Of a DNA stretch of 64,000 bases, positions 26,395-34,914 are shown in pieces. Where the stretch lies: positions 1-64,000 of the IMG/VR virus record IMGVR_UViG_3300005563_000004; one strand, 5' to 3'. The notes beneath the pieces were generated by a model. That model did not search any database, was not told the origin of the DNA, and worked only from the letters and a program-made list of their open reading frames with translations. Source of the stretch: a virus. Every line of letters starts with the position of its first letter. Within the stretch, counting starts at the first letter, position 1. The translations under genes and the position numbers were made by a program.

Positions 26395-28683
26395 ATGCCG
26401 CCGCTCGACTCCATGTCCGATGGGACCATTCGCCAGCCAGGCCCACCGCCCGAGCCGGGTGTTGCGCCGTGGGTTGGGTGGATGGAGCAAAGCAAGCCGC
26501 CACCAGGCTCCACGATTGTCGAGGTAGACGACGACGGCGGTGTGCGCGTTGTCGAGATAGGGGCCGATCCGGCGCCGTCGCGCGACGAGGGGTTCGATGA
26601 GAACCTGGCCGAGCGGGAGGAACTGGACGGCCGGCTTTACGAGATCGCACACGACATTCTGGAAGGCATCGAGGCCGATCTGAAGTCTCGCGAGCAGTTC
26701 GTCGCGAACTATACGCGCGGGCTGGAACTACTCGGCCTGACCGTGGAGATGCCCGGTCAGTCGAAAGCGGAAGGCAAAAAGTCGGGGCAGAGTGTTTCGA
26801 CGCTGCGCGATTCCACGATGCTGGAGAGTATCGTCAAGGCGCAGTCGCAGGCGCGCGGCGAACTGCTGCCGGCGAACGGCCCGGCCAAGATTGTGCAGAC
26901 CGCGGATGCCGGCGAGGACGAAGACAATCTGGCGGCGGATTTCGAAGAGGACTTCAACCTCGCGCTGACCAAGGGCATGCCGGAATACGTGCCCGATCTG
27001 GATCGCGGGCTGTTCGGGCTGTTCTACGGCGGCAACCTGTTCCGCTACGGCTACCACTGCCCGATCAAGCAGCGCCCGCGTGTGGATACGGTGGGCGTCG
27101 AGGATCTGATCGTCAGTGAGGAGGCGACCAGCCTCGACACGGCGACGCGCTGGACGATGCGCGCGGAGGTTTCGCCGAGCGAAGTCAAGCGCAAGATGTT
27201 CTACGGTGTGTGGCGCGACTGCGATCTTGGCGTGTCGATGCCGCAGACTGATCAGATCGAGCAGAAGAAAGACCAGATCGCCGGCATCACGTCGGTGTCG
27301 CAGCGTCCGCAGGATCAGCCGTTCCTGGTCTACTCGACCGTCACTGATCTTGATCTGGCGATGTATGGGCTGAAGGAGCCTGGGGCGCCGAAGGGATTGG
27401 CGCTGCCGTACCGGGTGACGATCGAGCGCTATTCGCGGCAGGTGTTGCGGATCGAGCGGTTCTGGAAGCAGGGCGACAAGCGGTTCGCGCGCAAGCGGCG
27501 CTGCGTGCATTACCAGATGGTGCCGGGCTTCGGCTTCCTGGCGTACGGGTTTCTGCATCTACAGGGCAATTCGGTGCTGACGCTGACTGCCGTTATCCGG
27601 CAGCTGGTCGAAGGCATGATGTTCGCGAACTTCCCCGGCGGCGCGAAGATCAAGGGCACGCGGATGGCGCAGAGCGACATTAACCCTTCGCCTGGGGAAT
27701 GGGTCGACGTTGATGTGCCGGGTGGAACCGACATCAGGCAGTCGATGATGGCGCTGCCGTACAAGGACATAAGCCCGGTCTCGATCCAGCTTTACGAGTT
27801 GGTGCAGCAGGCGTGTCAGCGCGTTGGCGCGGCGGCTTCGCTGGAGGTTGGCGAGGGCAGGGCGAACGTGCCAGTGGGCACGATCATGGCCATGCTCGAG
27901 GAAAAGGCCGTCGTCATGTCAGCCATCCACAAGCGGCTGCATGAGGCGATGAGCCAAGAACTGACCATGATCCGTGAACTGTTCATGGAGCGGCCGGAGG
28001 CGCTGGCGCACGTTATCCCCTCGCCGAAGCGGCAATGGGCGGCGGCGGCGGAGTTCGCGGACCTCGATCTGGTACCGGCGTCAGATCCGAACGTGCCGAG
28101 CCAGGTGCACCGCGTCATGCTGGCAACCGCGCTGGCAACGCTGGCGCAAATGCCGATGTTCACGCCGCGGCTGGATATGGACGATGTGCTGAAGCGCATT
28201 CTGCGCATGATCGGCATCAACGATACGGACAAGGTGGTGGTGCAGCCTCCGCCGCAGCAGCCGGGTGCTGATCCGGGTGCGGCGCAGGCGCAGGCATCGA
28301 TCCAGGTCGCGCAGATGAAGAACCAGCAGGCTGATAAGGAAGGCCAGCGAAAGGCGGCGACTGAGCTGGAGAAATCGGCACAGCAGGACCGCAAGATGCA
28401 GGCGGAGGCGGCGAACGATGCAGCCGACCGGCAGTCCAAAGAGAAGATCGAGCTGATGAACATGGAGATTGAGCGGATGCGTCTGCAGCACGACGCCATG
28501 GCGCGGCAGCAGGAACAGCAGAACGCCCAGATGGAGTTGGCGCAGGCCAATCAGCATCACGCCGAGGACCAGCAGATGCAGCACCACCAGATGCAGCACC
28601 AGGCAGCGCAGCAGCAGGTCCAGCAGGCGCAGAAAGCCGAGCAGGGCGGCGAGTCGCGATCGTTCGGGAGCAAGAGCATATGA
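26395..28683 (+). CDS. Portal protein with Gln-rich C-terminal tail
   Basis: 762 residues. The body (about residues 70-620) follows the pattern of podovirus portals of the P22 class: a long N-terminal helix region, MPEYVPDLDRGLFGLFYGGN, RFWKQGDKRFARKRRCVHYQ, GANVPVGT-type clip and helices with EKAVVMSAIHKRLHEAMSQE. It would form the dodecameric ring for DNA entry and exit at the capsid vertex. The last 110 residues are extremely rich in Gln, Met and His (QQMQHHQMQHQAAQQQVQQA) and probably make the long coiled-coil barrel above the crown. ATG 26395 has AGGAGA in front. Identity rests on sequence style, length and gene order. Confidence 0.85.
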   Translation: MPPLDSMSDGTIRQPGPPPEPGVAPWVGWMEQSKPPPGSTIVEVDDDGGVRVVEIGADPAPSRDEGFDENLAEREELDGRLYEIAHDILEGIEADLKSREQFVANYTRGLELLGLTVEMPGQSKAEGKKSGQSVSTLRDSTMLESIVKAQSQARGELLPANGPAKIVQTADAGEDEDNLAADFEEDFNLALTKGMPEYVPDLDRGLFGLFYGGNLFRYGYHCPIKQRPRVDTVGVEDLIVSEEATSLDTATRWTMRAEVSPSEVKRKMFYGVWRDCDLGVSMPQTDQIEQKKDQIAGITSVSQRPQDQPFLVYSTVTDLDLAMYGLKEPGAPKGLALPYRVTIERYSRQVLRIERFWKQGDKRFARKRRCVHYQMVPGFGFLAYGFLHLQGNSVLTLTAVIRQLVEGMMFANFPGGAKIKGTRMAQSDINPSPGEWVDVDVPGGTDIRQSMMALPYKDISPVSIQLYELVQQACQRVGAAASLEVGEGRANVPVGTIMAMLEEKAVVMSAIHKRLHEAMSQELTMIRELFMERPEALAHVIPSPKRQWAAAAEFADLDLVPASDPNVPSQVHRVMLATALATLAQMPMFTPRLDMDDVLKRILRMIGINDTDKVVVQPPPQQPGADPGAAQAQASIQVAQMKNQQADKEGQRKAATELEKSAQQDRKMQAEAANDAADRQSKEKIELMNMEIERMRLQHDAMARQQEQQNAQMELAQANQHHAEDQQMQHHQMQHQAAQQQVQQAQKAEQGGESRSFGSKSI

Positions 28684-28838
28684 GCGAGACGCAGGAGCGC
28701 CGGGCGATCGTCTGGACGTTGCGCCCCGATGGCACGGCCGATTGCGAGGAGCACGGCCCGTTTCAGCATTATCGCGGTGGCCCGAAGGGCTGCCCAGCCT
28801 GTAAAGCCCAGCATCCGCATGCAGAGGAGCCTGACTGA
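28680..28838 (+). CDS. Small zinc-ribbon protein (52 aa)
   Basis: ATG 28680 overlaps the portal stop (ATGA), and the stop shares a base with the next ATG. CEEHGPFQHYRGGPKGCPAC (22-41) is a compact zinc ribbon (C-x2-H ... C-x2-C). A small virion or assembly accessory protein, translationally coupled to portal. Function unknown. Confidence 0.65.
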   Translation: MSETQERRAIVWTLRPDGTADCEEHGPFQHYRGGPKGCPACKAQHPHAEEPD

Positions 28839-29452
28839 TGGCCCATCCATACCACGAGCACCGCGCAGAGCACGTCGCCAAGGCGAACAAGATCCTCCAC
28901 CGCGCGGGCCACAAGGGCTTTGCGCACGGTGGCCACGTCGATGCCGACGAAGACGCGGGCATGGTCAAGTCCGGCGTGCGCCAGCACGAGAACGACTTGC
29001 ACGGCGGCAAGCATAGCAAGCTGCACCTGAAGGACGGCGGGCACGTCGAGGGCGAGCGCGGCCACCATCACATGGCGCACCGTGCGCGCGGCGGGAAGAC
29101 GCACGGCGGCAAGCACACGAAGGTCAACGTGATCATCGCTCCGCAAGGTGGCGGTGGTGGTGGTGCACCTCCGATGGCAGCACGGCCACCGATGGCTGCC
29201 GCGCCACCGCCGCGGCCACCGATGCCGCCTCCGGGTGGCGCTCCGATGGGTGGGCCGCCTCCAATGCCTCCGCCGGGCATGACGCGGCCAGGCATGGGTA
29301 TGCCGGGTGCGATGCCTCCCGGTGGCATGATGCGTGCGCGCGGCGGCAAGGTGCACATGGAAGCAGGTTCCGGCAGCGGGCCGGGCCGGTTGGAGAAGAT
29401 GCACGATTACGGCAAGGGCGGCTTCAAACCGAAGGAGCGCTGCAAGGCGTGA
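28838..29452 (+). CDS. His/Gly/Pro/Met-rich phage protein (204 aa)
   Basis: Low-complexity protein coupled to the zinc-ribbon gene. The front half has many His-Gly pairs (HGGKHSKLHLKDGGHVEGER, then GHHHMAHRARGG), the middle is Pro/Gly/Met-rich, and the end is RARGGKVHMEAGSGSGPGRL, EKMHDYGKGG. I recognise the last motif as a common ending in podophages of alphaproteobacteria, function unknown. A related His-rich protein is encoded at 35631. Metal binding or capsid-interior packing are possible. Confidence 0.7.
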   Translation: MAHPYHEHRAEHVAKANKILHRAGHKGFAHGGHVDADEDAGMVKSGVRQHENDLHGGKHSKLHLKDGGHVEGERGHHHMAHRARGGKTHGGKHTKVNVIIAPQGGGGGGAPPMAARPPMAAAPPPRPPMPPPGGAPMGGPPPMPPPGMTRPGMGMPGAMPPGGMMRARGGKVHMEAGSGSGPGRLEKMHDYGKGGFKPKERCKA

Positions 29453-29634
29453 ACCGTCTAATAGAGATCGACAAGTGGACTGCTGGTCGCGACAAGATCC
29501 AGCAAGAAATCGACCGCCGCATGATGGGTTTACTTCATGTAAACACCATAGAACAGTTGGAGAGGCAAAAGGGTTACATTGAGGGATTGAAACGCGCTAT
29601 CGACGCGGTCGATTCACCAAATGAGGACCATTGA
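29449..29634 (+). CDS. Small helical protein (61 aa)
   Basis: GTG 29449 overlaps the previous stop (GTGA). A single charged helical hairpin (LIEIDKWTAGRDKIQQEIDR; TIEQLERQKGYIEGLKRAID). Length and place before the GroES-like gene suggest an assembly factor but no family is known to me. Confidence 0.62.
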   Translation: MNRLIEIDKWTAGRDKIQQEIDRRMMGLLHVNTIEQLERQKGYIEGLKRAIDAVDSPNEDH

Positions 29635-30080
29635 TGCCTGCGCCTGTTAGAGTTGTTCACGAAGTCGATCAGAAGGAACTGATCTGGGATCAGTGCGGCA
29701 GCTATCTGAAGGGTCTTCAGCCGCTGGCCGATCGCGTGCTTGTTGTGATGTACGAGCGCACCAACCAGGGCGAGGGTAGGGAAGCGAAGACCGCTGGCGG
29801 CATTATCATGGTCAAGAGCCAGAGCCGCACTGGGGCCGCTGAGCAGGATAAGTATCAGGGCCGGCTGGGGCTGGTCATGGCGCTGGGGCCGCTGGCCTTC
29901 AAGACTGATGCGACCCACGACTGGGGGGGCGTCACGCCCAAGGTCAACGACTGGGTCATGTTCGACTCCATCTCGAATTTCTCGCCGTTCGATCTGCCGA
30001 ATGACAGGCGGGCGCGGTTCATCTTGGATCGTGCCATCGAGGCGCTTGTTCCCGACGAGACGTTCGACGCCATTTGGTAA
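29634..30080 (+). CDS. GroES-like co-chaperonin
   Basis: 148 residues from ATG 29634. LKGLQPLADRVLVVMYER (residues 24-41) matches the PLxDRVLV front of GroES, TAGGIIMV follows the mobile loop, and KYQGRLGLVMALG with VKVNDWVMFD-type strands (here PKVNDWVMFD) gives the beta barrel. Phage co-chaperonins such as T4 gp31 replace GroES so that host GroEL can fold the capsid protein; this one lies 3.4 kb before the capsid gene. The mobile loop has an unusual insertion (NQGEGREAK). No GroEL is seen in the window. Confidence 0.78.
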   Translation: MPAPVRVVHEVDQKELIWDQCGSYLKGLQPLADRVLVVMYERTNQGEGREAKTAGGIIMVKSQSRTGAAEQDKYQGRLGLVMALGPLAFKTDATHDWGGVTPKVNDWVMFDSISNFSPFDLPNDRRARFILDRAIEALVPDETFDAIW

Positions 30081-30092
30081 GGAGGCGGCGCG

Positions 30093-30317
30093 ATGTGCTT
30101 CGGTTTTGGCTGGATTGAGCATTTCCTGATCTGGCTGGTGGTGGTTGGAGCCGTTGTCGCGATCCTGAAGATACTTGTCCCGCTGGCGCTATCGCAGTTG
30201 GGCGTGGCTGGCGACGTGGTGCTTCGGATCATCAGCATCATCGTCTGGGCCATCGTGGTAATCGCGATCATTTACCTAGCGTTTGGGCTGATCACCTGTT
30301 TGCCAGGTTGGCGATAA
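30093..30317 (+). CDS. Membrane protein with two spans (74 aa)
   Basis: AAGGAGG precedes ATG 30093. Hydrophobic segments IEHFLIWLVVVGAVVAILKI and IISIIVWAIVVIAIIYLAFG suggest two transmembrane helices separated by a short loop, with Cys near both ends. The pattern occurs in small phage inner-membrane proteins of unknown role, and fits a holin by size, but its head-operon position is atypical for lysis. Confidence 0.65.
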   Translation: MCFGFGWIEHFLIWLVVVGAVVAILKILVPLALSQLGVAGDVVLRIISIIVWAIVVIAIIYLAFGLITCLPGWR

Positions 30318-30346
30318 AACACCGGGCGTTCCGGCAGGAGAACTAA

Positions 30347-31237
30347 ATGTCAGAGACGACGGCGAGCCAAGTTGGCGAGCCAGCAGACGGCCAAGTTTCC
30401 GATGATGATGTCCGGCGGATGCTGGACGAGTATCGGGACAAGAGTACCAGACTAGAGCAAGAACTAGCCGACGAGCGACGACAGCGACAGACCGTCGAGC
30501 GGGACCGCGATACCCATGCCGCCCGCGTCGTCAGTGAGACCGAGCAGCGCTACAACGCCGAACTGAACGCAGTCTCCACAGCATACACCTCCGCCAGCGA
30601 GGCGGTCGTTTCAGCCAAGGCGGCCTATCGGGCCGCGCTGGCAGACGGCGACCACGACAAGGCGGCCGATCTGCAGGAGGCTATCGCCAAGGCGGTGGGC
30701 CGGCGCGAGCAGGCCGAGGCTTACAAGGCGCAGCTGGAGAAGAACAAAGATCAGATCCTGCGGCCCCAGCAAACCCGGCAGGATGACGAATATGGCGGCC
30801 TGCAGCTGACATCTGAGGAGCGGTCGTGGGTTTCCTCGCGTCCGCAGTTCCGCACCGACGGTAGCTACCGCAACCGCGTGGTTGGCGCGTCGCAGATTGC
30901 CGCGGCAGAGGGTCATGGTCGCGGTTCCGAAGGCTACTTTCGCCGGATCGAGGAGATCATGGGCGAGGGGAAGCGTGCGGATCAGGAGCGTCGCGAGCCG
31001 GATCATGATGAACCAGCACCGCGGCGTCCGTCAGCCGATGTTGCGCCGACGCGGCGCGCGCAGCCTGGCGCGCAGCCGGCGGGCAGGGTGCGCGTGGAAC
31101 TGAGCGCCGATGAGCGGGAGGTGGCCGACGCCATGTATGGCAATCCCACCCATGACGGCTATGTCGCGGATGACGCCGCGCGGTACGAAAAGTACTTCAA
31201 GCACAAGCAGGCCATGCGTGCCTCGGGGAGACTGTAA
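30347..31237 (+). CDS. Candidate scaffolding protein
   Basis: 296 residues, highly charged and mostly coiled coil: EYRDKSTRLEQELADERRQR, AKAAYRAALADGDHDKAADL, ERRREPDH-type disordered linker (about 215-250), and a small C-terminal domain (VELSADEREVADAMYGNPTH, YEKYFKHKQAM) that could bind capsid. Gene order portal, scaffold, capsid and the sequence style support a scaffolding role; no direct homology is claimed. AGGAG precedes ATG 30347. Confidence 0.66.
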   Translation: MSETTASQVGEPADGQVSDDDVRRMLDEYRDKSTRLEQELADERRQRQTVERDRDTHAARVVSETEQRYNAELNAVSTAYTSASEAVVSAKAAYRAALADGDHDKAADLQEAIAKAVGRREQAEAYKAQLEKNKDQILRPQQTRQDDEYGGLQLTSEERSWVSSRPQFRTDGSYRNRVVGASQIAAAEGHGRGSEGYFRRIEEIMGEGKRADQERREPDHDEPAPRRPSADVAPTRRAQPGAQPAGRVRVELSADEREVADAMYGNPTHDGYVADDAARYEKYFKHKQAMRASGRL

Positions 31238-31725
31238 TGGCACATCAGCCGGTCAATCAGGTGCGCGCTGAGCAGCGCCTGCCGCAGCGGGAGAAGATTT
31301 ACAACTCGCTGAACATCTTCGACTACGACGAGACCAAGCGCCCTCGCGGTTATCGATATGAGTGGAAGCGCTGCAAGATCGCCGGGATGGAGGATGAGGA
31401 CAACATGATCATGGCGGAGCAGAACGGCTGGGTGCCGGTTCCTGCCTCTCGCCATCCTGAGCTTTCCGGGAACCGGCGCGCGCAGGAAAATCCCAATTCC
31501 TCGATCGTCAGGCGCGGCCTGATGCTCATGGAGATACCCGAGCATTACTATCAGCAGTCGCAAGAACAGGATCGTTTTGCCGCCGAACACTCGCTGGAGT
31601 CACAGATCCAGCGTCTCGGTCTGCAGGCGCGGCGCAACGGTGCCCGCGGCATCGGTCGCACGCGCGAGCAGGTAGACGTGCCGATATCGCGTCGCCGTAG
31701 CGGCGAGGGAGAACTGGTCGAGTGA
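31237..31725 (+). CDS. Conserved phage head-region protein (162 aa)
   Basis: ATG 31237 overlaps the previous stop. Residues 36-75 (RPRGYRYEWKRCKIAGMEDE, NMIMAEQNGWVPVPASRHPE) carry a pattern seen in phage proteins between scaffold and capsid (RG-x-x-Y-x-W ... NM ... NGW-x-PV ... RHP), function unknown. The C-terminal part is Arg-rich and likely disordered. Probably a minor structural or assembly factor. Confidence 0.7.
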   Translation: MAHQPVNQVRAEQRLPQREKIYNSLNIFDYDETKRPRGYRYEWKRCKIAGMEDEDNMIMAEQNGWVPVPASRHPELSGNRRAQENPNSSIVRRGLMLMEIPEHYYQQSQEQDRFAAEHSLESQIQRLGLQARRNGARGIGRTREQVDVPISRRRSGEGELVE

Positions 31726-31955
31726 CCGGCTCCACATCACCAGGTCTCGACTCGCTGGTGCTGCAATGGAACATGGGCCGGCGTGAGAAGGCGCTGGCCA
31801 TGCTCGAAAGCAATCAGGCGCTGGTCGATCAGCTCAAACAGGAGATCGCCCGGCTGGAAACGCCGGGCACACGCGATCTGCTGAAGACGGACACGCTATC
31901 GCAGCAGCTGCACCGCGTTCTGAAGGCGATTCAGTCGGCTACCACACCGTCATAG
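31722..31955 (+). CDS. Small helical protein (77 aa)
   Basis: GTG 31722 overlaps the previous stop. Mostly helix: REKALAMLESNQALVDQLKQ, QQLHRVLKAIQ. It converges on the glycosyltransferase-like gene, overlapping its end by 17 bases. Function unknown. Confidence 0.62.
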   Translation: MTGSTSPGLDSLVLQWNMGRREKALAMLESNQALVDQLKQEIARLETPGTRDLLKTDTLSQQLHRVLKAIQSATTPS

Positions 31956-32691
31956 TTTCCAGATCGACGTGGCCGACGCGGCATCCGCAGTCGACGGCAC
32001 AGCGGTAGCCTAGCTCAGACGCATTGGCCCAAAAGTCCAGATCGTGCGTTCGCACTCTTGTGGCGGTTGCCTTGGTCTCGAACAGGGGCCGCGGCAGCCT
32101 CTCGTCCTTGAACATCTCGATCCGAAACAGGGTAAAGCCCATGCTGACCGCGTGGCACTCGACCAGCGAACCGTCCGTTGCCGGTGGCTGCGGGCAGAAA
32201 TGGTTCTCGCCCGGCTTGCCCCAGATATGGGCGAAGCCGTTTTCCGCCTTGTTGAAGTAGAGGCCGCTGATCGCCGAGAGGTGCGGATTTTCCTGCATCC
32301 GCGCCAGCAGACGGATCATGCCATCCGGCGGCGGCAGGTTGTCGTGCTCGATCGTGAGCAGGAATTTCCATTTGGATAGCTGTTCGTTCTTCAGAATTAC
32401 CTCATCGATTACCTCAGAGTAAGCGTACCCCACTTCGTGGTCGATCGAGTACAGCCGGGCGACTTGAGTGTTCGGCGGGTGCTGCAGGCTACCCCAAGAG
32501 ACGACTGATAGCGTCGGGACGGCCTTGGTCACGGGCGAGAAGATGACCGTCGTCAGGTTGTCCCAGAGACCCGACTTGTGCAGTCGGGCAGCTACTTGGT
32601 CCAGGTTGTCATTGTTTATGCCGCCATAGGCGGAAATGAAGGTGATGTCTGCCATGCGCGCGTCAGTAGCATAGTCCTTGACGAAAGACAT
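31939..32691 (-). CDS. Glycosyltransferase-like protein (GT-A type)
   Basis: 250 residues from ATG 32691; ATG 32655 (MADITFISAYGGIN) is also reasonable and the frame stays open to 32880. Strand ITFISAYGG opens a GT-A-like fold, KWKFLLTIEHDNLPPPDGMI carries an EHD in place of DxD for metal and nucleotide-sugar, and HDLDFWANASELGYRCAVDC matches the acceptor end of family 2-like enzymes. Such phage genes modify phage DNA, virion proteins or host polysaccharide. It is the only leftward gene in the head block, which suggests a later insertion (moron). Confidence 0.72.
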   Translation of the reverse strand: MSFVKDYATDARMADITFISAYGGINNDNLDQVAARLHKSGLWDNLTTVIFSPVTKAVPTLSVVSWGSLQHPPNTQVARLYSIDHEVGYAYSEVIDEVILKNEQLSKWKFLLTIEHDNLPPPDGMIRLLARMQENPHLSAISGLYFNKAENGFAHIWGKPGENHFCPQPPATDGSLVECHAVSMGFTLFRIEMFKDERLPRPLFETKATATRVRTHDLDFWANASELGYRCAVDCGCRVGHVDLETMTVW

Positions 32692-32864
32692 ACCGATCCC
32701 GTAGCGTCCGGCCAGCCAAGCGCGCCATTCCGCGTCGGAATGTTGATGCGCGGCTGAGCCGAAGCAGGTTTGCGTGTCGTTCGCCTGCCAGCTGGGTGTT
32801 CCAGTCAATCGCAACCAATTCTCCCCGGTCCTTATGGACCGGGGACGTATGGAGTGGACTGGAC
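32692..32864. promoter_or_regulatory. Divergent spacer with 9-bp hairpin
   Basis: Between the leftward glycosyltransferase and the rightward capsid-region gene. CCCCGGTCC (32823-32831) and GGACCGGGG (32836-32844) form a perfect stem with loop TTAT, about 20 bases before GTG 32865. This may end read-through or shape the leader of the capsid message. Frames on the leftward strand remain open here, so part could belong to a longer glycosyltransferase. Confidence 0.45.
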
Positions 32865-33497
32865 GTGGCAGCGAACACATTCGCCCCCAGCGGTTTCCAT
32901 CCGGTGTTCATGTTCGGCGGATCGCCGACCAACTTCGGAATCTGGGACCGGCAGCTTACCTGGAATTACGCCTCCAACATCGCGTTCGGTGATCCGGTCA
33001 AGCAGGACACGAACGGGATGATCAACGTGGTGGCCAACGGTGGCACGACCATCGACGGCATCGCGTTGGGGCTTAATTACTTTGATCCGAACAACATCCT
33101 CGGCGGGCGCTATCACCCGGCGTGGCTGCAGCCGGCTCTGACCTCCAGCGTCGCGGTGTCGGTCAAGGTCATGGCCGATCCACGCATGGTGCTCTACTGC
33201 CAGGCGAAGGGCACGGCGGTCACAGCCACAGCGATCGGCAAGAACGTCGACATCTCGACTGGCACCAGCGCTGCGCCGGTTACCGGCTCCGGTCTGAGCA
33301 CATGTGCTCTGGATGTTGCCAACGCGGCGACCACCAGCACCTTGCCGTTCCGCATCGTCGGCATCGTGGGTGTGACGCCTGGCTTCAGCCCGGCTGCTCC
33401 CTGCATCAGCCCCTCATACGTCGGCACCAACGACAATCAGTGGCTGGCTGTGATGATGAATACGCAAGACCTGACCACACGCAGCGGTCAGGCATAA
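32865..33497 (+). CDS. Head structural protein candidate (210 aa)
   Basis: GTG 32865 with GGAG upstream; the frame is open from 32796. Sequence begins MAANTFAPSGFHPVFMFGGS and is beta-rich with many Thr, Ala and Gly (LTSSVAVSVKVMADPRMVLY), ending MMNTQDLTTRSGQA. It directly precedes the major capsid gene by 12 bases. A decoration or head-stabilising protein is likely from position. Confidence 0.68.
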   Translation: MAANTFAPSGFHPVFMFGGSPTNFGIWDRQLTWNYASNIAFGDPVKQDTNGMINVVANGGTTIDGIALGLNYFDPNNILGGRYHPAWLQPALTSSVAVSVKVMADPRMVLYCQAKGTAVTATAIGKNVDISTGTSAAPVTGSGLSTCALDVANAATTSTLPFRIVGIVGVTPGFSPAAPCISPSYVGTNDNQWLAVMMNTQDLTTRSGQA

Positions 33498-33509
33498 GGA
33501 GCCGCGGGA

Positions 33510-34418
33510 ATGCCTATTAACAGAGCTTCAGCCCGCGACCTTCTCCTCCCAGGTCTTGCGGACATCGAGGGCAAGTATCCTCAGCTGCCGACGCGGTACA
33601 AGGAATGGGCGTCGACCAGCACCTCCAAGATGGCCATGGAGCGCATCGATGAGATGCGGTACACTGGCCTGGCCCAGCTCAAGGGCGAAGGCGCGGCGAC
33701 CACATTCGACAACGCTTCCGGCCAGCGTTTCACCTACGTCGCCAACATGATCAACGTGGGCCTTGGCTTCGCCATCACCCGCGAGATGCTGGACGACAAC
33801 CTCTACAAAGAGCAGTTCGGACCATCCTCGATGGGGCTGGCGGAGTCTTTCGCCCAGTTCAAAGAGGTCTACGTCCACACGCTGCTGAACAACGCCACCA
33901 CCTACAACAGCGAGATCGTCGCTGACGGTGTGGCGCTGGCGTCAACGGCGCATCCTATCGACAACGGCACCTACGCCAACACCTTCTCCACGCAGCTCGA
34001 CTTCAACGAGGCGGCGGTGGAGTCGGCGCTGAACACCATTCGCCTCTGGCCGGATCAGGCCGGACTGCTGGCCATGGTGCGCGCCCGTAAGGTGGTGGTG
34101 CCGGTGGCGCTGTCATGGGCAGCTGAGCGGCTATTCAAGACCGAACTGCGCACCAACACCAACAACAACGACGTGTCGGCGATCATCACCTCTGGCGCCA
34201 TGCCGGAAGGCTACGTGGTCAGCGAATTTCTCACGTCGTCGTTCGCCTGGTTCGTCATGACGAATGTGCGCGGGCTTCGGGTGTTCGACCGCATCCCGTA
34301 CGAGATGGACCTGCAGGTCGATCCGACCACGGGCAACCTGCTGGTTGTCGGGTACGAGCGCTACGGCATCACCTACAGCAATCCGCGCTCCGTATTCGTC
34401 AGCACGCCGACCTCTTAA
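33510..34418 (+). CDS. Major capsid protein
   Basis: 302 residues. A capsid of the HK97-fold class is suggested by the N-terminal arm and long helix (PTRYKEWASTSTSKMAMERI), the FTYVANMINVGLGFAITREM strand-helix, the A-domain strand VVVPVALSWAAERLFKTELR and the closing YERYGITYSNPRSVFVS. The sequence resembles Mu-like head proteins (gpT pattern) in its N-terminal half. No cleaved delta domain is visible, in keeping with a separate scaffold gene. Coding position after scaffold and a GroES-like gene fits. Identity is by pattern and order. Confidence 0.82.
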   Translation: MPINRASARDLLLPGLADIEGKYPQLPTRYKEWASTSTSKMAMERIDEMRYTGLAQLKGEGAATTFDNASGQRFTYVANMINVGLGFAITREMLDDNLYKEQFGPSSMGLAESFAQFKEVYVHTLLNNATTYNSEIVADGVALASTAHPIDNGTYANTFSTQLDFNEAAVESALNTIRLWPDQAGLLAMVRARKVVVPVALSWAAERLFKTELRTNTNNNDVSAIITSGAMPEGYVVSEFLTSSFAWFVMTNVRGLRVFDRIPYEMDLQVDPTTGNLLVVGYERYGITYSNPRSVFVSTPTS

Positions 34419-34430
34419 GGAACCCAGCTA

Positions 34431-34910
34431 ATGCCCGGTCCCGGTAGCACCTCGCTAGGCGGCCCGATCATGGTCGGCACCAAGCTGGCAAATCCTCCGG
34501 CTGGTAACGGCGACATCGGCACGGTCGTTCTGCAGCAGGACGTGACGCTGACGCACAACGGCACGAACACCGTCGATCAGACGCTGCTCCTGCCTGGTGG
34601 CGCGCAGATCATCGACATCATCTCGGACACGACCACCGCCTGGAACTCGGCCACCTCCGACACGTTGTCGGTCGGGCTGACCTCTGGCGGCACGGACTAT
34701 GCGAGCGGTGTCGATGTTAAGGCTGGTGCCGCGCGCATCCGGCCGACATTCACCACGACGCAGCTGACCAACATGCTGAACATCGGCACTGGCTCGCCGC
34801 AGATCACCATCCACGCGACGGTGACGCCGGTTGGTTCGGCTGCTGCTGGCGTAACGACCGTCACGATCCTCTACCTCATGACCGTGCAGTCGACGCTGGG
34901 CACCTCATAG
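34431..34910 (+). CDS. Head structural protein candidate (159 aa)
   Basis: Follows the capsid by 12 bases with AAGGAA in front. A beta-rich, Thr/Gly-rich protein (GTVVLQQDVTLTHNGTNTVD; ITIHATVTPVGSAAAGVTTV) typical of decoration proteins. No charged coiled coil and no signal peptide. Unnamed family; role inferred from position. Confidence 0.66.
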   Translation: MPGPGSTSLGGPIMVGTKLANPPAGNGDIGTVVLQQDVTLTHNGTNTVDQTLLLPGGAQIIDIISDTTTAWNSATSDTLSVGLTSGGTDYASGVDVKAGAARIRPTFTTTQLTNMLNIGTGSPQITIHATVTPVGSAAAGVTTVTILYLMTVQSTLGTS

Positions 34911-34914
34911 TCAA

